From: JACVRW01 sp963803245
Lineage (GTDB): Bacteria > Actinomycetota > Thermoleophilia > Solirubrobacterales > Thermoleophilaceae
Assembly: GCA_963803245.1 (NCBI GenBank)
Contig: CAWDLI010000007.1
Span: 1-64,000, forward strand
Direction of reading: 5' to 3'
DNA length: 64,000 nt
Position 1 is the first letter of the stretch; every line of letters starts with the position of its first letter. The translations under genes and the position numbers were made by a program. Of the stretch, positions 48,835 through 57,676 are shown piece by piece. A model generated the notes under the pieces. That model was not told where the DNA came from. It was given only the letters and a program-made list of their open reading frames with translations, and ran no database searches.

Positions 48835-49917
48835 ATGGGAAACCTGAACGGAGCCACCCCAACCGGGCTGGAATTCGACCTGCTCGAGGGGCTCGACGCG
48901 GCCGGCGCGGCCTGGAGCGAGCTGGCCGAAGCCGCCGGCAACGTGTTCTCCACCCCCGAGTGGGCGTCCGTGTGGTGGCGCCACTTCGGCGCCGAGCGCG
49001 AGCTGCGCCTGCTGGCGGGCCGCGATCCCGCCGGCGCCACCGTCGCGCTGCTGCCGCTGTACGTCAACCGCACCCGGCCCCTGCGCGTGCTGCGCTTCCT
49101 CGGCCACGGCCCGTCGGACCAACTCGGCCCGGTCTGCGCCCCCGCCGACCGCGAGCGCGTCGCGCAGGCCCTCCGCCCGCTGCTGGCCGACCGGCGCTGG
49201 CGCGCCGACCTGCTGGTGGGAGACCGCCTGAGCGGAGCCGAGGGCTGGAGCGAGCGCACCGGGGCCACCATCCTGCTGGCCGAGCCCAGCCCCACGCTGG
49301 CGATCGACGGCCAGACCTGGGACGAGTTCCTCGCCTCGAAGAGCAAGAACTTCCGCGACCAGGTCCGGCGCCGCGAGCGCAAGCTCGCAAAGAGCCACGA
49401 GCTCTCCTTCCGGCTGAGCGACGCCGGACGGCTCGACGAGGACATGGGCACCCTGCTGAGGCTGCACTCGGCCCGCTGGGAGGACGAGTCCGCCGCCTTC
49501 GAGCCCGAGCTCGAGGCGTTCCACCGCGAGTTCGCGGCCGTGGCCCTCGAGCGCGGTTGGCTTCGCCTCTGGCTTGCCGAGGTGGACGGGAGCCCGGTGG
49601 CGGCCTGGTACGGGCTGCGCTACGCGAATTGCGAGTGCTTCTACCAGTCGGGCCGCGACCCGGCGTGGGATGAGCATTCCGTCGGCTTCGTGCTGCTCGC
49701 GCACTCGATCCGCTCGGCCTTCGAGGACGGGATGCGCGAGTACCGCTTCCTCCGTGGCGGCGACGCCTACAAGGGACGCTTCGCCGACGCCGATCCCGGG
49801 GTGGAGACGATGGTCCTCGGGCGCGGCTCGCTCGGCCGGCCCGCCGTGGCCGCCGCCGGCGCTCTCGGGCGCCTGCCGCGCGGCGATCGCCTGCTCGCCC
49901 GCGCGAACGTGCGGTAG
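48835..49917 (+). CDS. CelD/BcsL-like GNAT acetyltransferase
   Basis: A 360-residue double-GNAT protein of the BioF2/CelD type often found in polysaccharide loci: FDLLEGLDAAGAAWSELAEAAGNVFSTPEWASVWW at the N-terminus; FLASKSKNFRDQVRRRERKL, the signature of the group; RLHSARWEDESAAFEPEL; AAWYGLRYANCECFYQSGRDPAW and REYRFLRGGDAYKGRFA near the end. It may acylate a sugar or a polyamine. The ATG has GGAGG close upstream. An almost complete but frameshifted relative is at 41120. Confidence 0.85.
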   Translation: MGNLNGATPTGLEFDLLEGLDAAGAAWSELAEAAGNVFSTPEWASVWWRHFGAERELRLLAGRDPAGATVALLPLYVNRTRPLRVLRFLGHGPSDQLGPVCAPADRERVAQALRPLLADRRWRADLLVGDRLSGAEGWSERTGATILLAEPSPTLAIDGQTWDEFLASKSKNFRDQVRRRERKLAKSHELSFRLSDAGRLDEDMGTLLRLHSARWEDESAAFEPELEAFHREFAAVALERGWLRLWLAEVDGSPVAAWYGLRYANCECFYQSGRDPAWDEHSVGFVLLAHSIRSAFEDGMREYRFLRGGDAYKGRFADADPGVETMVLGRGSLGRPAVAAAGALGRLPRGDRLLARANVR

Positions 49918-49925
49918 CGCGCGCT

Positions 49926-51464
49926 TCACCAGCCCGCGGCCACGAGCTGGCGGATCGGCCCGTGGAGGTTCGCCTCGGTCCATCCCTCGCGCTGGAGGAA
50001 CACGGCCAGGGGGTGAAGCTGGCGCCCGACCCGGCTGAGCCAGTAGGCGACGGCGAGCGCCTCCAGGGTCTGCAGGTCGGGGGACACGCCGACCGCCCTG
50101 CAGTAGGCGTGTACCTGCTCATTCCCTCCGTTGCGCACGAGCGGCCAGAGCACCTCGGTGAAGCGCTCGCCCGGCGTGAGGTCGCGCACCCGCTTGCGTG
50201 ACAGGGCGATCAGGTCGAAGAGGTCGAGCATCGGCAGTGCCTCCTGGGCGGCCCACTCCCAGTCGAGCACGGTGGCGAGCCGGCCATCGCGGACCAGGAA
50301 GTTCTCCGCCCAGAAGTCCCCGTGGCTCTGCCCGCGCGGCACCTCGGCGAGCCGCTCATCAAGCCTCGCGAGGATCGACGGAAGGGCCTCGCGCTCCTGC
50401 TCGCCCACGTACTCCATCATGCGCTCGCCCTGCTTGACGAAGCCTTCCTCCACCTGCATCGCGCTCCCGGAGACGTCCACCCCGAAGAGCGCGACGAGAA
50501 ACTCGAGCGCGTCCTCCCAGAGATCGTCGGTCATGCGCCACGGGTGGGTTCCCACCGCGTTCGGCTCGAACGAGTAGCGCAGCGGTCCCACCGCGCCCTG
50601 GGCGAGCGGGATCACCATCCGGTCGAGAACCTCCGGCGGCGCGTTCGCACCGGCGATGCCATCCAGCGCGTCGAGCGACAGGTCGAGCTGGCGCCTCGAC
50701 GGACCCGCGGCGAGTCTCATGAAGAAGGACTCCCCGTCCGGCGCGCGCAGGCAGACCATGACCCTGCCGGACTCGAAGACCGTCGTGGAGAGGCGCTCGA
50801 GCGGCATGCCCGCGGCCTCGCGAGCACGATCGATGGCGGTGTCCAGCAGGCTGGGCGCCCTGGGCCCGCGGGTGCCGGTGAGCACGAAGCCGACCGGGGT
50901 GCGCAGCCGGCGCAGCCATCCGCCGCGGCCGAGGCCGTAGCGGCTGCGCGACCGGTCGCCGGTGGCGATGCGCGTGCTCTCGAGCCCAACGTCCCTGAGC
51001 GCGCGCCGCGCCTTGCGGGCCTCCGCCAGCGCGCTCGCCGTCTGGAGCGGTGAGAGCAGCAGCTGGCCCACCCGCAGCACAGTCGGGACCGCACGCGGCG
51101 GCGTCACACGCCCGCCCGCGACGGCGATCGAGATCACGCCGCCGTCCGCCAGCTCCGCCATCGCGTCCGCGAGGTCTGAGGAGTCGGGCACGCCGGTCGT
51201 GTCGAAGAGCACGGCGTCGACGCCGCCGTTTCCCGTGTGGGGGGCGGCGGGCGCCTCGGTCACGTTGTAGCCGCTGTCGCGGAGCACCTCGGCCAGGGCG
51301 GGATCGCCATGGCTGTCGATGCGGGCGGCCTTCTCGGGCAGTACGGCCCAGACCCAGCTCTGTCGCTGGATGACGCTGATGACTAGAGCCCGGTCGCGCT
51401 GTTTCCGGCGAAGAGCGCCGTCACCCGCTGGGCTTCCGAGTCGAGCGAGAAGCGGCTCACGCAC
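49926..51464 (-). CDS. APH-like kinase with N-terminal degenerate domain
   Basis: About 480-510 residues. The C-terminal half is an aminoglycoside phosphotransferase-like kinase: SHGDFWAENFLV (HGDxxxxN catalytic loop) and VLDWEWAAQEALPMLDLFDL (Mg-binding DWE). The N-terminal 160 residues (ARIDSHGDPALAEVLRDSGYNV, VDAVLFDTTGVPDSSDLADAMAELADGGVISIAVAGG) look like a degenerate SAM-methyltransferase fold. The start is uncertain: the frame is open from 51464, overlapping the glycosyltransferase gene by 82 bases, and no ATG, GTG or TTG lies close to the gene boundary. It sits in a glycan locus, so a sugar or lipid-carrier kinase is possible. Confidence 0.75.
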   Translation of the reverse strand: MREPLLARLGSPAGDGALRRKQRDRALVISVIQRQSWVWAVLPEKAARIDSHGDPALAEVLRDSGYNVTEAPAAPHTGNGGVDAVLFDTTGVPDSSDLADAMAELADGGVISIAVAGGRVTPPRAVPTVLRVGQLLLSPLQTASALAEARKARRALRDVGLESTRIATGDRSRSRYGLGRGGWLRRLRTPVGFVLTGTRGPRAPSLLDTAIDRAREAAGMPLERLSTTVFESGRVMVCLRAPDGESFFMRLAAGPSRRQLDLSLDALDGIAGANAPPEVLDRMVIPLAQGAVGPLRYSFEPNAVGTHPWRMTDDLWEDALEFLVALFGVDVSGSAMQVEEGFVKQGERMMEYVGEQEREALPSILARLDERLAEVPRGQSHGDFWAENFLVRDGRLATVLDWEWAAQEALPMLDLFDLIALSRKRVRDLTPGERFTEVLWPLVRNGGNEQVHAYCRAVGVSPDLQTLEALAVAYWLSRVGRQLHPLAVFLQREGWTEANLHGPIRQLVAAGW

Positions 51465-52540
51465 TCGAGCCCCGCATCCACGAGCTGGGTCCTCAGCTCG
51501 GCGTCCGATACCACCCTGCGGGTGGCCTCGGTGGCCGCCTCGGCATCGCCGGGGGGAATCAGCACCGACCGTCCCTCCGCCAGCTCGGGCACGCCGCCCA
51601 CAGCCGTCGCGACCACCGGGAGGCCGGCGGCGAACGACTCGAAGAGCACCTGGGGCACGCCCTCGGTCCAGGACACGTGCAGGAACACGTGGCTGTTCCG
51701 GTAGAGGTCTCTGAGCCCGCCGTCCAGCGACACGTAGCCGAGCAACTCGGCGTGCTCCTCCACGCCGGCCGCCCGCAGCGCACCGGCAAGCTCGTCCTTC
51801 ATGGTGCCGTCACCGCACACCACGAGCTTCCAGCGGGGGTCGTGCTCACGCAACCGCGCGAACACCTCCGCGAGCAGGAGGGGGTTCTTCTCGGGGTCGA
51901 GCCGGCCGACGCTGAGCACGCTCAGATCCCCGTCGTAAGAACGGGTCAGAGCGTCCTCGCGCGTTGTCACGTGCTCGTCGTCCACCAGCGATATGACTAT
52001 CGGCAATACCTCGCCGCCTCGATAGCGACGGGCAAGATCGGGCCCGACGGCCACGAGCGGGTAGATCCGGCCCAGCGCGCGCCATACGCCCTCGAGAAGG
52101 AGCGCCGCCAGGAGGATGCCGCGGCGGCCGGGATGACGGGTGCGCATGTGGGCCGGGAAGTCCTGGCGCACGCCGAGCACCACCCGCCGCCGGCGCAGAG
52201 CCGCCGCGACCACGAACGCCATCGCCAGGGGGTGCGGACCGAGGAGCCACACCACGTCGACGTCGTCGAGCAGCCTCCAGAAGCGGCGCACCGATCGCGC
52301 CATGGCCCCGATCGCGCTCAGGGGCCGGGAGAGCTTGGCGTAGTGCGGCAGGCCCACGAAGCCCACGTCCGCCGGGACGAGATAGTGGGAGCGCCCCGGC
52401 TCGGGGGCCAGCCGGCCGACCAGCGTGAGGTGGTCCACGAATCGCCCGAGCCTGGACATGAAGACCACGAACGACTCCGGTGCGTACAGGGAATCGCCTT
52501 CGCGCCGATACTCGACATCGCTGTAGGCGGCCACGCGCAC
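51383..52540 (-). CDS. Family 4 glycosyltransferase
   Basis: A 385-residue GT-B glycosyltransferase. The donor-binding C-terminal domain has VLSVGRLDPEKNPLLLAEVF, LVVCGDGTMKDELA, and the EX7E-type block HVSWTEGVPQVLFESFAAGLPVVATAVGGVPELAEG. The N-terminal domain binds the acceptor (VVWLLGPHPLAMAFVVAAAL). A GTG at 52540 (RVAAYSDVEYRREGDSLY) with a TACCAT box 8 bases upstream is the start; the longer frame is a mirror of the flippase gene. It belongs to the exopolysaccharide locus. Confidence 0.9.
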   Translation of the reverse strand: MRVAAYSDVEYRREGDSLYAPESFVVFMSRLGRFVDHLTLVGRLAPEPGRSHYLVPADVGFVGLPHYAKLSRPLSAIGAMARSVRRFWRLLDDVDVVWLLGPHPLAMAFVVAAALRRRRVVLGVRQDFPAHMRTRHPGRRGILLAALLLEGVWRALGRIYPLVAVGPDLARRYRGGEVLPIVISLVDDEHVTTREDALTRSYDGDLSVLSVGRLDPEKNPLLLAEVFARLREHDPRWKLVVCGDGTMKDELAGALRAAGVEEHAELLGYVSLDGGLRDLYRNSHVFLHVSWTEGVPQVLFESFAAGLPVVATAVGGVPELAEGRSVLIPPGDAEAATEATRRVVSDAELRTQLVDAGLECVSRFSLDSEAQRVTALFAGNSATGL

Positions 52541-52598
52541 CCGGCAGGATGGTAGTCGCCAGGGTTGCCGTCCTCCGATCGCGGTTACCTTCGACTGA
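52541..52598. promoter_or_regulatory. Divergent leaderless-type promoters, glycosyltransferase / flippase
   Basis: Minus strand TACCAT (52554-52549) is 8 bases before the glycosyltransferase GTG. Plus strand TACCTT (52586-52591) is 7 bases before the flippase GTG at 52599. Confidence 0.45.
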
Positions 52599-53963
52599 GT
52601 GCCTGACGCGCCTGAGAACGGGGAGGGGCAAGGTTCGCCGCTGGCGCGGCCCTCCTTCGCGCGCTCGGCCGCCACCACCTACGGGACCAACCTGGGCGTG
52701 GCGCTGCTCTCGTTCGTGAGCGTGCTGATCACGGCACGCTCGCTCGGCGCGATCGGCCGCGGGGACATCGCGTTCCTGACCACGATCGCGTACCTGACGG
52801 CGCAGCTCTCGACGCTCGGGCTCGCGCAGGCAAACGCCAACTTCGCGGCGCGCGAGCCCGATCTGAGCCCGAAGCTGGCCGGCACGTCGCTGACGCTCGC
52901 CTTCGTGTTCGGGGGCTCGGCCGCGCTCGTGCTCGCCGGCGTGATGGTCGTGTTCCCGGACATGACGGGCGAGGCGGGCACCGGAGTCCTCCTGCTCGTG
53001 CTGGCGGCGATCCCGATGCTGATCCTCCAGGAGTACCTGATGTACCTGGTGCAGGCGCACTACGGCTTCGGCATCACGAACCTCTCGTGGCTCGCCAGCC
53101 CGACGATCAACGTGACCGTCAATGGCGCGTTCGCGCTCTTCGGCGCCATCACCGTGACCTCGGCCGTCGCCACCTGGGTCGGCGGCATGCTCGTCGGGAC
53201 GCTGATGCTCGCCTCGGCGGTCGTGAGGCGCCTGGGGGGCTTCGGCCGCCCTGACCGGGCGCTGGCCAAGCGAATGCTCGCGTTCGGCCTCAAGGCGCAC
53301 CTGGGCCGCGCGATGCTCTTCGGCAACTACCGCGCGGACCAATGGATCCTGGGCGTGATCGCCGGATCCAAGGAGCTCGGCCTCTACAGCGTGGCCGTCG
53401 CCTGGTCGGAGGTCCTCTTCTTCCTGCCCACCACCCTGGTCGCCGTGCAGCGGCCGGATCTGGTGCGAGCCAGCCCGGAGGAGGCGCGCCGGCGCGCGAC
53501 CGTGGTGCTCCGAGGGGCCCTCGTCCTCACGCTCGGCTGCACGGTGGTCATGGTCCTGCTCGCCCCGTTCCTGTGCACCACGATCTTCGGCAGCGAGTTC
53601 TCGGGCTCTGTGGAGATGCTGCGGGTGCTGTGCCTGGGCTCGTTCGGCATCGCCACGCTCAAGCTGCTCGGCAACGCGCTCACCGCCCAGCGCCGGCCGT
53701 TGCTCGAGACCGGCGCCGTGGCCGTGGCGTTCGTGACCGTCTTCGCGCTGGACTTCGCGCTGATCCCCGACCACGGCGGCCTGGGCGCCTCGATCGCGTC
53801 GGCCACCTCCTACACGCTCGGCGGCCTGGCGGCAGCGGTGATCTTCGGGCGCACGCTCGGCGCCAGCATCAGCGACCTCATCCCGCGCCCGAGCGACGTG
53901 CTCGTGCTCGGGCGCAACGTGATGGGGCGCTTCAGGCCTGCAGGGCCGGCTCCCGGCGAGTGA
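52599..53963 (+). CDS. Wzx-type polysaccharide flippase
   Basis: A 454-residue MOP/PST-superfamily transporter with about 12-14 hydrophobic segments. The N-terminus (TTYGTNLGVALLSFVSVLITARSLGAIGRGDIAF) is the typical RND-like first helix with the RxLG.x.RG motif of flippases, and AKRMLAFGLKAHLGRAMLFGNYRADQWIL marks the start of the second half. It moves lipid-linked repeat units across the membrane. It overlaps the convergent O-antigen ligase gene by 32 bases. Confidence 0.9.
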   Translation: MPDAPENGEGQGSPLARPSFARSAATTYGTNLGVALLSFVSVLITARSLGAIGRGDIAFLTTIAYLTAQLSTLGLAQANANFAAREPDLSPKLAGTSLTLAFVFGGSAALVLAGVMVVFPDMTGEAGTGVLLLVLAAIPMLILQEYLMYLVQAHYGFGITNLSWLASPTINVTVNGAFALFGAITVTSAVATWVGGMLVGTLMLASAVVRRLGGFGRPDRALAKRMLAFGLKAHLGRAMLFGNYRADQWILGVIAGSKELGLYSVAVAWSEVLFFLPTTLVAVQRPDLVRASPEEARRRATVVLRGALVLTLGCTVVMVLLAPFLCTTIFGSEFSGSVEMLRVLCLGSFGIATLKLLGNALTAQRRPLLETGAVAVAFVTVFALDFALIPDHGGLGASIASATSYTLGGLAAAVIFGRTLGASISDLIPRPSDVLVLGRNVMGRFRPAGPAPGE

Positions 53964-55419
53964 CCGCCGGCGGGTCCTGACGCGACTGCACCGAGCCCAG
54001 CATCGACGAGGCCACGGGGTCCTCCTCCCGCTGGACCAGCCGGAAGAGCATCGGGCCGAATGCCAGCAGCACCCAGATCTGGAAGCCATTCCCGTTCGAG
54101 ATGAAGAAGGAGGCGACGAGAGCCGCGAGCAGCCCTACGAACACGGATCTGGAGAACGCCGCCGACTCCTCGTCCCCCCTGCTCTCGAACCTCCGCGCCG
54201 CGCGGAGGGCGGCGGCCAGCGAGCTGATGATGATCGCCAGGAAGAGCCCGAGGCCCACCAGGCCGACCTCGACCATGGTCTGCAGGTACACGTTGTGCAC
54301 CACGTGCGGCCGCTCGGCGATGAAGTTCACGAACGTCAGCTGGCCAGGGCCGCTCACGTAGCGCGGGGCGTACACCTGGTAGTTCTCGAGACCCACCCCG
54401 GCGATCGGGTGGTCCTTGAAGATGCGGACGCCCACGATCCAGAGGCTGCTGCGGCCGTTCCCCTGGTCCGCCGTCTGCGTCACGCGCTTGTAGGCATCGG
54501 GCTCGGCGGCGAACCAGACAGCCACGAGGCCGACCATGATCGCGACGAACGCGATCACCAGGATCCGTCCCCGCTTGGCCACCACGAGGGCGGCACCCGT
54601 GGCCACGATCGCGGCGATCAGGCCGCCGCGGGACTCGGTCGCGCCGAGGCCGAGCACGAGGATCACACCCATCCCGGCGAGCGCGATTCGGGCGAGGGCG
54701 CTGCGAACGCCCACCGCCAGGCCGACCGCCATCGCCAGCGAGGGCACGATCCCGGCCGCAAGGTAGTTCGGGTCGTCGAGGCCGCCGCGCAGGCGCCCGT
54801 CGTTCGCCACCGCACTGGTCTCGCTGGGCGGCGTGACCCCGCCGATCAGCCCGAGCGCGACCGAGAAGGTGACCCCGATGATGAACGCGAACGCGATCGT
54901 CCTGATCTGCGTGCGGGTGAAATCGAGCGTCATGAGCACGGTGAACATGAGCGCGCACCCCAGCCACGGCTGCAGGGCGGTGAACGACATCTCCGGCTCC
55001 TCGGCCCAGACCATCGAGAGCGCTAGCCAGACGATGAACACGGCCACCAGGAGGAGCAGGCCGCGTGGCACGTGCTTCCCCTGGTCGTGGGCGTGGCTGC
55101 GAAGCGTCCCGAGCCACGCCAGCGCGATCACGAGCCCGGCCGCTTGAGAGGCCGTGCTGATGCCCGGCAGGCCGGTGAGAAACGTGGTGGGCACCCAGAG
55201 CGCGATGCCGAGCGGGAGGTTCACCAAGGCGAGCGGCAGGTAGCAGAGGCCCACGAGCACGCCGATGCCGACCTTGAAGTCGTAGGCCATCAGCGCGCCC
55301 ACGGCCATGCACGCGAGCAACGTGACCCCGGAGACGGCTTCGCGGCTGAGCTGCGGTATGGGCAGCCGCCGCGGAGCGGCCCTGTTGGACTGCGGGAGGC
55401 TGGGGGCGAACGAGCTCAT
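53932..55419 (-). CDS. O-antigen ligase / Wzy-family membrane protein
   Basis: A 495-residue protein with about 11-12 hydrophobic segments and the Wzy_C-type periplasmic loop: ADQGNGRSSLWIVGVRIFKDHPIAGVGLENYQVY, then HVVHNVYLQTMVEVGLVGLGLFLAI, with the conserved H-N-x-Y-L. It polymerises or ligates lipid-linked glycans on the outer face. The N-terminal 30 residues are cytoplasmic and Pro/Arg-rich; the C-terminal tail (about 40 residues) is also cytoplasmic. Confidence 0.9.
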   Translation of the reverse strand: MSSFAPSLPQSNRAAPRRLPIPQLSREAVSGVTLLACMAVGALMAYDFKVGIGVLVGLCYLPLALVNLPLGIALWVPTTFLTGLPGISTASQAAGLVIALAWLGTLRSHAHDQGKHVPRGLLLLVAVFIVWLALSMVWAEEPEMSFTALQPWLGCALMFTVLMTLDFTRTQIRTIAFAFIIGVTFSVALGLIGGVTPPSETSAVANDGRLRGGLDDPNYLAAGIVPSLAMAVGLAVGVRSALARIALAGMGVILVLGLGATESRGGLIAAIVATGAALVVAKRGRILVIAFVAIMVGLVAVWFAAEPDAYKRVTQTADQGNGRSSLWIVGVRIFKDHPIAGVGLENYQVYAPRYVSGPGQLTFVNFIAERPHVVHNVYLQTMVEVGLVGLGLFLAIIISSLAAALRAARRFESRGDEESAAFSRSVFVGLLAALVASFFISNGNGFQIWVLLAFGPMLFRLVQREEDPVASSMLGSVQSRQDPPAVTRREPALQA

Positions 55420-55450
55420 CGCAATTCCCGGCGCAGTCTAGGTGCCCATG

Positions 55451-56491
55451 TCAGCGCTGGCGGACGGCCGTGCGCGGCTGTCCCAGCCCGAGCCGGGCGC
55501 CCAGCTGCTGCGCGACTCCCTCGATCATCCCCACGCCGTAACCGAGGTGGAGTGCCGGGAAGCATGCTGCGAGGCGCGGGATCAGCTCCGGCCGCGAGCG
55601 CGAGGCGGAGATCGACGCCGCCGTGGCGCCCGCGCCGTAGGCGAGGGTGAGCGCAAGCAGGCCGCGCCGCGCCTTCGAGCTCACGGGGCTGGCGAGAGCC
55701 AGGCCGCCCAGGGTTGCCACCAGCCCTGGAGGGGCCAGGTGGTAGACGCGCAGGAAGTCCGGATGAGCGGCGAGCACGCGGACGCGCGACTGGCCGTAGT
55801 TGCGGTGCTGGCGGAAGACCGCGGTCCACGATGACCGGGTGGTGTAGACGAAGCGCACGCTCGTGTCGAGCACGAGCCGGTAGCCGGCCTTCTTCAGCCG
55901 CCAGTTGAGCTCCTCGTCCTCCCCCACCAGCATGTCGGTGCGGAAACCGCCGACCTCCTCGACGGGAGCGCGCCGGTACACGCCGGCCTGGATGGTGTCC
56001 ACGTCGGCCCGCACGCGCTCGTCCGCGTAGACGCTGCTTCCGACGCCGAAGTTCGAGCCGCGGGCCAGCGCGACCGCTTCGCCGAACGGGGTCTCCCCCA
56101 CCTGCTCGGGCTGCGCGCCGACGCAGCAGACCTGGGGCCCCTCCTCGTTCAGCAGCTCCGCCGCCCTGCGCAGGTAGTCGGGATACAGGTAGGTATGCGC
56201 GTCCACCCGGGCGATCAGCTCCGAGTGGCCCTGCTGGATGCCCAGGTTGCAGGCCTGCGCCGCGTTCAGCCGGCCGCTGCCGTTGACCAGCGCGAGCCGG
56301 CCGTCCGACGCCGCCCGCTCGCGCACCACGCGCGCGGTCTCGTCCGTGGAGCCGGCGTCCACGACCCACACGCGGTAGCGGTCGGCCGGGTAGTCCTGGG
56401 CGAAGATGGCGTCGAGGCAGCGGTCCACGTGCCCCTCCTCATTGAAGGCGGGCACCACCACGTCGACGGTCGGAAGCTCAGCAGTGTGCAC
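55451..56491 (-). CDS. ExoA-like family 2 glycosyltransferase
   Basis: A 346-residue GT2 enzyme with C-terminal membrane helices. The GT-A core has VDVVVPAFNEEGHVDRCLDAI, VWVVDAGSTDETARVV, ARVDAHTYLYPDYLRRAAEL (DxH/DxD), VGEDEELNWRLKKAGYRL (ED-x-E-L) and RQHRNYGQSRVRV (the QxxRW-like block). About three hydrophobic segments follow (LVATLGGLALASPV onwards). Similar proteins add the second sugar in succinoglycan-like glycans. It is followed on the minus strand by the O-antigen ligase gene. Confidence 0.9.
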   Translation of the reverse strand: MHTAELPTVDVVVPAFNEEGHVDRCLDAIFAQDYPADRYRVWVVDAGSTDETARVVRERAASDGRLALVNGSGRLNAAQACNLGIQQGHSELIARVDAHTYLYPDYLRRAAELLNEEGPQVCCVGAQPEQVGETPFGEAVALARGSNFGVGSSVYADERVRADVDTIQAGVYRRAPVEEVGGFRTDMLVGEDEELNWRLKKAGYRLVLDTSVRFVYTTRSSWTAVFRQHRNYGQSRVRVLAAHPDFLRVYHLAPPGLVATLGGLALASPVSSKARRGLLALTLAYGAGATAASISASRSRPELIPRLAACFPALHLGYGVGMIEGVAQQLGARLGLGQPRTAVRQR

Positions 56492-56504
56492 GCAGGCCGC
56501 CTCG

Positions 56505-57674
56505 TCAGGCGAGCGACCGCTCGCGCTCGAGCGTGGCGAGGCTCTCGCGCAGCACGCTCACCACGTGATCCTGGTCGCTCTCGGCAAGGGTCGGGAACAG
56601 CGGCAGCGTCAGCTCGGTGCGAGCCGCCAGCTCGGCGCGCGGCAGGGAGCCCTCGACGGACCCCTCGTACGCGGTGAACTCGTGGATCGCCGGATACAGC
56701 ACGCTCGTCTGCACGCGCTGCTCGAGCAGCTTCGCCCTCAGCGGCTCGCGGACCTCGGCGTCGTCGAGCATCACCGGCATCACGTAGCAGGAGGAGGTAT
56801 CCACCTCGTCGTCCGCGTAGGGCACGCTGAGCCCCGGAACGTCGGCGAGCAGGCGCCGGTAGCGGTGCACGAGCGTGCGCCGCCTGGCGATGTCGTCCTC
56901 GAGACCCTCGAGGCGCGCCCCCAGCAGGGCCGCGCGCGGCTCGTCCATCCGGTAGTTGAAGCCGAGGCCGACCACGTCGTAGCCGGCCGAATGACCGCGA
57001 TGGCGGTCCCAGGTGCCCGACGTCATGGCGTGCGACCGGAGGCTCCGCACCTGCTCCGCCACCCCGTCGTCGTCGGTCGAGAGCAGGCCGCCCTCGCCGC
57101 AGGAGAGCACCTTGTTGGAGAAGAAGCTGAAACAGCCGGCCAGGCCGAAGGTCCCGAGCTTGCGGTCACTCCCGACCGGCGTCGCGCTCGGGGTGTGGGC
57201 GGCGTCCTCGATGAGCGCCAGGCCGTGCTCCTCGCAGAGCTTGCCGAGCGCGTCCACGTCGGCCGCGTAGCCGCCGTAGTGCACCGCGCACACGGCCTTG
57301 GTGCGAGGGGTGATGCGGGCCGCCACGTCCTCGGGGTCGAGCCCCAGGTCGTGCTGGCCCAGCACGTCGGCGATCACGGGGGTGGCGCCGCAGTAGCGCA
57401 CCGCGTTGGCCGACGCGACGAAGGTGATGGCGGGCACGATGACCTCGTCGCCGGGGCCCACTCCGGCCGCCAGGTAGGCGAGATGGAGAGCGGCGGTGCA
57501 GCTCGAGAGCGCGATGGCGTGGCGCGCGCCGAGGTGCTCGGCGAAGGCCGCCTCGAAGTCCTGCGTGCGTGGGCCCATGGTGAGCCAGCCCGAGCGCAGC
57601 GTGGCCTCCACGGCCTCGATCTCGCGGTCGCCGAGCTTCACGTCGAAGAGCGGGATCAGCCGGTCGTCGGCCAC
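56505..57674 (-). CDS. DegT/DnrJ/EryC1/StrS sugar aminotransferase
   Basis: A 389-residue PLP enzyme that aminates a keto-sugar nucleotide. Visible are LFDVKLGDREIEAVEATLRSGWLTMGP at the N-terminus, the cofactor block SSCTAALHLAYLAAGVGPGDEVIVPAITFVAS, AVHYGGYAADVDALGKLCEEHGL, and the PLP-Lys in CFSFFSNKVLSCGEGG, followed by YRMDEPRAALLGARL. It starts 2 bases after the epimerase gene and precedes the ExoA-like glycosyltransferase, consistent with supply of an amino-sugar donor for the glycan. Confidence 0.93.
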   Translation of the reverse strand: MADDRLIPLFDVKLGDREIEAVEATLRSGWLTMGPRTQDFEAAFAEHLGARHAIALSSCTAALHLAYLAAGVGPGDEVIVPAITFVASANAVRYCGATPVIADVLGQHDLGLDPEDVAARITPRTKAVCAVHYGGYAADVDALGKLCEEHGLALIEDAAHTPSATPVGSDRKLGTFGLAGCFSFFSNKVLSCGEGGLLSTDDDGVAEQVRSLRSHAMTSGTWDRHRGHSAGYDVVGLGFNYRMDEPRAALLGARLEGLEDDIARRRTLVHRYRRLLADVPGLSVPYADDEVDTSSCYVMPVMLDDAEVREPLRAKLLEQRVQTSVLYPAIHEFTAYEGSVEGSLPRAELAARTELTLPLFPTLAESDQDHVVSVLRESLATLERERSLA

Positions 57675-57676
57675 GG

